In this document: positions 61,423 to 64,000 of the stretch, piece after piece
Position numbering within the stretch: position 1 is the stretch's first letter
How the letters are laid out: every line of letters starts with the position of its first letter
Assembly: GCA_046347475.1 (NCBI GenBank)
Contig: JAXMGD010000001.1
Coordinates: forward strand, 124,001-188,000
Direction: 5' to 3'
Source: CAMCXE01 sp046347475
Lineage (GTDB): Bacteria; Pseudomonadota; Gammaproteobacteria; Pseudomonadales; Cellvibrionaceae
DNA: 64,000 bases
Made by a program: the position numbers and the translations under genes
Notes under the pieces: model-generated
The model's database searches: none
What the model was told of the DNA's origin: nothing
What the model saw: only the letters and a program-made list of their open reading frames with translations

Positions 61423-62166
61423 ATGCGTTGGATTTTTTTCTCGTTACTGGCGGCGAACCTAGGTATTTTCCTTTGGTGGCAGACAGCCAAACCGCCAACA
61501 AGCCCTGCGGCCCACAAGTACAGCACTCCGGCGGGTGTGGGGTCGGTGGTACTGTTAAGTGAGGCGGATAAGCAGGCGACTGGCACTCCTGCGACGCCAG
61601 CCGTCGCACCTGCGCCCACCTCAGTTGCTGAGCCGCCCCCGGGCGCTGACAGCGCTCATACCCAAGATGTCTCTCATGCCCAGTGTGTGCTGGTGGGGCC
61701 GTTTGAGACCAGTGAATTGGTGCAGCAGGCGTTGGATAAGCTGCGCGCAAAAGAAATCAAAGCCCATTTATTTGAAATGGAGCTAGCGGTTTCGGGGGGC
61801 TTCCAGGTGTACCTGGACGGATTTGAAAACCGCGTTCAGGCCAAAAAACGTTTGGATGAATTACAGGCGGGGGGTATCGACAGCTTCATAGTCCCCAAAG
61901 GGGAGTTTATTAACACCATAGCGCTGGGCTCATTCGATCAGGAGGCCGCAGCTAAGGGGCAGCAGGAAAAGCTGGCGGCCGCAGGTATCAGCAGTAAAAT
62001 CCGCGAAAGTAAGCGCCCGATACTGGAGTTGTGGGTGGCCATGCCCCCGGACCTGGGTGATAAACTTCCTGATCCGCTGCGTCAAATGCTCGGGGTGGGG
62101 GAGAAGAAAAAGGAAGAACGACAAATTTTGTGCTCGACTATTGCATCAGGCAAAAACATTCTCTAG
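61423..62166 (+). CDS. SPOR domain membrane protein
   Basis: A 247-residue protein with an N-terminal anchor (MRWIFFSLLAANLGIFLWW), a Pro/Ala/Thr-rich linker (~25-85), and tandem SPOR-like sequence (QCVLVGPFETSELVQQALDK, FQVYLDGFENRVQAKKRLDE, TIALGSFDQEAAAKGQQEKL). SPOR domains bind denuded glycan strands of septal peptidoglycan, so it may localise at the division site. It is 19 bp after coaX and is the last protein gene before the tRNA cluster. Confidence 0.88.
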   Translation: MRWIFFSLLAANLGIFLWWQTAKPPTSPAAHKYSTPAGVGSVVLLSEADKQATGTPATPAVAPAPTSVAEPPPGADSAHTQDVSHAQCVLVGPFETSELVQQALDKLRAKEIKAHLFEMELAVSGGFQVYLDGFENRVQAKKRLDELQAGGIDSFIVPKGEFINTIALGSFDQEAAAKGQQEKLAAAGISSKIRESKRPILELWVAMPPDLGDKLPDPLRQMLGVGEKKKEERQILCSTIASGKNIL

Positions 62167-62210
62167 AATCCCGCCTCCAATTTAGGGCGGTCCTAAGTTG
62201 GCGATTTTAG

Positions 62211-62286
62211 GCTGGTGTAGCTCAGTAGGTAGAGCAGCTGACTTGTAATCAGCCGGTCGGGGGTTCGATTCCTCTCGCCAGCTCCA
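62211..62286 (+). tRNA. tRNA-Thr (anticodon TGT)
   Basis: 76 nt with encoded CCA. Acceptor GCTGGTG pairs with CGCCAGC; anticodon loop CTTGTAA carries TGT, reading ACA. The TpsiC arm contains GGTTCGATT. First of the four-tRNA cluster upstream of tuf. Confidence 0.97.
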
Positions 62287-62306
62287 TCAAAAATCGAAAA
62301 TATTCC

Positions 62307-62390
62307 GCAGGGGTTCCCGAGTGGCCAAAGGGATCAGACTGTAAATCTGACACGAAAGTTTCGGTGGTTCGAATCCACCCCCCTGCACCA
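62307..62390 (+). tRNA. tRNA-Tyr (anticodon GTA)
   Basis: 84 nt with a long variable arm typical of bacterial tRNA-Tyr. Acceptor GCAGGGG pairs with CCCCTGC; the anticodon loop is CTGTAAA; CCA is encoded. Confidence 0.97.
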
Positions 62391-62494
62391 TATCCATGTC
62401 GAGATGCTCGGCATAACCCGCTGATTTAACGCTTTGGTTCTAAAGCCCTGGCTTGAGTTGGCGGTCACCCGGTCAAATGGGTGGGCTAATAAAA

Positions 62495-62568
62495 GCGGGC
62501 ATAGTTTAGTGGTAAAACCCTAGCCTTCCAAGCTAGCTATGCGGGTTCGATTCCCGCTGCCCGCTCCA
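62495..62568 (+). tRNA. tRNA-Gly (anticodon TCC)
   Basis: 74 nt with encoded CCA. Acceptor GCGGGCA pairs with TGCCCGC; loop CTTCCAA carries TCC, reading GGA. Confidence 0.97.
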
Positions 62569-62587
62569 AATGTGTGTTGTGAATTAT

Positions 62588-62663
62588 GCTCATGTAGCTC
62601 AGATGGTAGAGCACACCCTTGGTAAGGGTGAGGTCACCGGTTCAATTCCGGTCATGAGCTCCA
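62588..62663 (+). tRNA. tRNA-Thr (anticodon GGT)
   Basis: 76 nt with encoded CCA. Acceptor GCTCATG pairs with CATGAGC; loop CTTGGTAA region carries GGT, reading ACC. It ends 47 bp before the tuf ATG, so tRNAs and tuf share a primary transcript, as in E. coli thrU-tyrU-glyT-thrT-tufB. Confidence 0.97.
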
Positions 62664-62710
62664 TTATTATCCTTAAAGATCCAAATCCCACCTTCAGAGG
62701 AGCGCAGGCG

Positions 62711-63934
62711 ATGGCAAAGGCTAAATTTGAACGTAACAAACCCCACGTAAACGTCGGCACAATCGGCCACGTAGACCACGGTAAAACGACGCTGACAGCA
62801 GCTCTTACCCGCGTATGCGCTGAAACTTGGGGTGGTCAAGCGGTTGCTTTTGACGGTATCGACAAAGCACCAGAAGAAAAAGCCCGTGGTATCACCATCT
62901 CTACCTCACACGTAGAGTACGACTCAGCTGATCGTCACTACGCCCACGTAGACTGCCCAGGCCACGCCGACTATGTTAAAAACATGATCACCGGTGCGGC
63001 GCAAATGGACGGTGCGATCCTGGTCTGCGGTACCACTGACGGCCCCATGCCACAAACTCGCGAGCACATCCTGCTGTCTCGCCAAGTAGGCGTACCTTAC
63101 ATCGTTGTGTTCCTGAACAAAGCCGACCTGTTGGCCGACGACTGTGGCGGCGTAGGATCTGACGAATACAACGAAATGCTTGAACTGGTTGAGATGGAAA
63201 TTCGCGACCTGTTGAACACCTACGAATTCCCCGGTGACGACACTCCCATCATTGCAGGTTCTGCATTGATGGCTTTGGAAGGTAAAGACGACAACGAATT
63301 GGGCGTATCTGCTGTTCGTAAATTAGTACAAGCGCTTGATTCCTACATCCCACAGCCAGAGCGCGCCATCGACAGACCGTTCTTGATGCCAATCGAAGAC
63401 GTATTCTCTATTTCTGGCCGCGGTACCGTAGTAACTGGCCGTGTAGAGCGTGGCATTGTAAAAGTGGGCGAAGAAGTTGAAATCGTTGGTATTCGCGCCA
63501 CCACTAAAACCACCTGTACCGGTGTAGAAATGTTCCGTAAATTGCTCGACGAAGGTCGCGCTGGTGAGAACGTAGGTGTGTTGTTGCGCGGTACCAAGCG
63601 TGACGAAGTTGAGCGTGGTCAAGTATTGGCCAAGCCAGGCACTATCAAGCCGCACACCCACTTCGAAGCAGAAGTATACGTATTGTCCAAAGACGAAGGT
63701 GGTCGTCACACGCCTTTCTTCAAAGGCTACCGTCCACAGTTCTACTTCCGTACCACTGACGTAACTGGCGCCTGTGAGCTGCCTGAAGGCGTTGAAATGG
63801 TTATGCCTGGTGACAACATTCAAATGAAAGTCACCCTGATTGCTCCCATTGCGATGGAAGACGGTCTGCGCTTTGCGATCCGCGAAGGCGGCCGTACAGT
63901 AGGCGCAGGTGTTGTTGCTAAAATTCTCGCTTAA
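62711..63934 (+). CDS. tuf: Elongation factor Tu
   Basis: EF-Tu delivers aminoacyl-tRNA to the ribosome. The 407-residue protein begins MAKAKFERNKPHVNVGTIGH; G1 is GHVDHGKTT, switch I EEKARGITISTSHVEY, G3 DCPGHADYVKNM, G4 NKADLL and G5 SAL; domains II-III follow to EGGRTVGAGVVAKILA. Position after the tRNA cluster identifies it as the tufB-type copy; a second tuf normally exists in the str operon. GAGGAG lies ~9 bp before the ATG. Codon use is strongly biased, as expected for high expression. Confidence 0.98.
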   Translation: MAKAKFERNKPHVNVGTIGHVDHGKTTLTAALTRVCAETWGGQAVAFDGIDKAPEEKARGITISTSHVEYDSADRHYAHVDCPGHADYVKNMITGAAQMDGAILVCGTTDGPMPQTREHILLSRQVGVPYIVVFLNKADLLADDCGGVGSDEYNEMLELVEMEIRDLLNTYEFPGDDTPIIAGSALMALEGKDDNELGVSAVRKLVQALDSYIPQPERAIDRPFLMPIEDVFSISGRGTVVTGRVERGIVKVGEEVEIVGIRATTKTTCTGVEMFRKLLDEGRAGENVGVLLRGTKRDEVERGQVLAKPGTIKPHTHFEAEVYVLSKDEGGRHTPFFKGYRPQFYFRTTDVTGACELPEGVEMVMPGDNIQMKVTLIAPIAMEDGLRFAIREGGRTVGAGVVAKILA

Positions 63935-63955
63935 TCAAATTAAGTGAGTGATGAG

Positions 63956-63977
63956 CTGGCGGCCTTCGGGCCGTCAG
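63956..63977 (+). terminator. UUCG hairpin after tuf
   Basis: CTGGCGGCC / GGCCGTCAG with a TTCG tetraloop, a very stable hairpin 22 bp past the tuf stop. No T-run follows, so it may be an RNA-stability or processing element rather than an intrinsic terminator. Confidence 0.55.
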
Positions 63978-64000
63978 TTGTAGTTTAGGCCAGTAGTTCA

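Noticed and set aside
62570..62710. N-terminal extension of tuf through tRNA-Thr
   Set aside because: The frame reads through a tRNA gene; the ATG at 62711 with GAGGAG is the true start.
1..64000. CRISPR array or prophage
   Set aside because: No regularly spaced direct repeats and no phage structural, integrase or lysis genes were seen.

Overview
The window reads as a contiguous piece of a gammaproteobacterial chromosome, most likely from the Cellvibrio / Saccharophagus group (Cellvibrionaceae). The gene order is close to that of pseudomonads (gmk-rpoZ-spoT; glyQ-glyS next to plsC; ponB/mrcB followed by a TPR lipoprotein; birA-coaX-SPOR protein-tRNA cluster-tuf). A secreted GH53 galactanase with very long polyserine linkers is a hallmark of Cellvibrio-type polysaccharide degraders. 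This assignment is inference from gene order and linker style; no database search was possible. There is no CRISPR array, rRNA gene, prophage or intact insertion sequence.

Layout. 0-7.4 kb: 5' end of uvrA, a CsgD-like LuxR regulator, an MFS transporter, ssb, ridA and the stringent-response operon gmk-rpoZ-spoT. 7.9-11.6 kb: nitrite assimilation operon cobA-nirB-nirD. 11.7-20 kb: argE, tpx, an AEC transporter, rep helicase, an FAH-family enzyme, a MazG-like pyrophosphatase, a cold-shock protein, a YecA-like SEC-C protein and a YaiL-like protein. 20-28.3 kb: accessory stretch with GH53 galactanase, small membrane proteins, a rhomboid protease, a large secreted serine hydrolase of four domains and a frameshifted lipoprotein gene; its second half is visibly more AT-rich. 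28.4-36.2 kb: gcvT-gcvH, polA, a phzF-type gene and a PEP-CTERM protein. 36.3-42 kb: plsC, then an AAA ATPase/TOPRIM (DUF3226) pair wedged between plsC and glyS-glyQ, resembling two-gene anti-phage systems. 42-48.7 kb: lipid A acyltransferase-like gene, a stand-alone EF-G (fusA2 type), a coiled-coil membrane protein and a SUKH protein. 48.8-51.8 kb: an extracytoplasmic flavin/haem electron-transfer module (outer-membrane protein, FMN-binding protein, ApbE, b-type cytochrome-like membrane protein) behind a Fur-box-like site. 52-56.3 kb: OmpW and PBP1b with its LpoP-like lipoprotein. 56.6-64 kb: a large lipoprotein, alr, birA, coaX, a SPOR protein, four tRNA genes and tuf.

The most notable non-coding content is a set of structured intergenic repeats. 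Two elements (20.1 and 33.8 kb) share an almost identical core of two mini-hairpins with TCC loops but are closed by long outer stems of unrelated sequence. A third (51.8 kb) has the same architecture, but its outer arms belong to another inverted-repeat family that recurs at 3.5 and 34.3 kb. A 19-bp tandem duplication at 13.0 kb carries the same paired CATCCATG loops. In addition there is a 250-bp MITE-like unit with perfect 17-bp terminal inverted repeats (43.1 kb), a REP-like inverted pair (23.7 kb), a 20-bp perfect palindrome (58.3 kb) and a 13-bp tandem repeat after fusA2 (45.8 kb).
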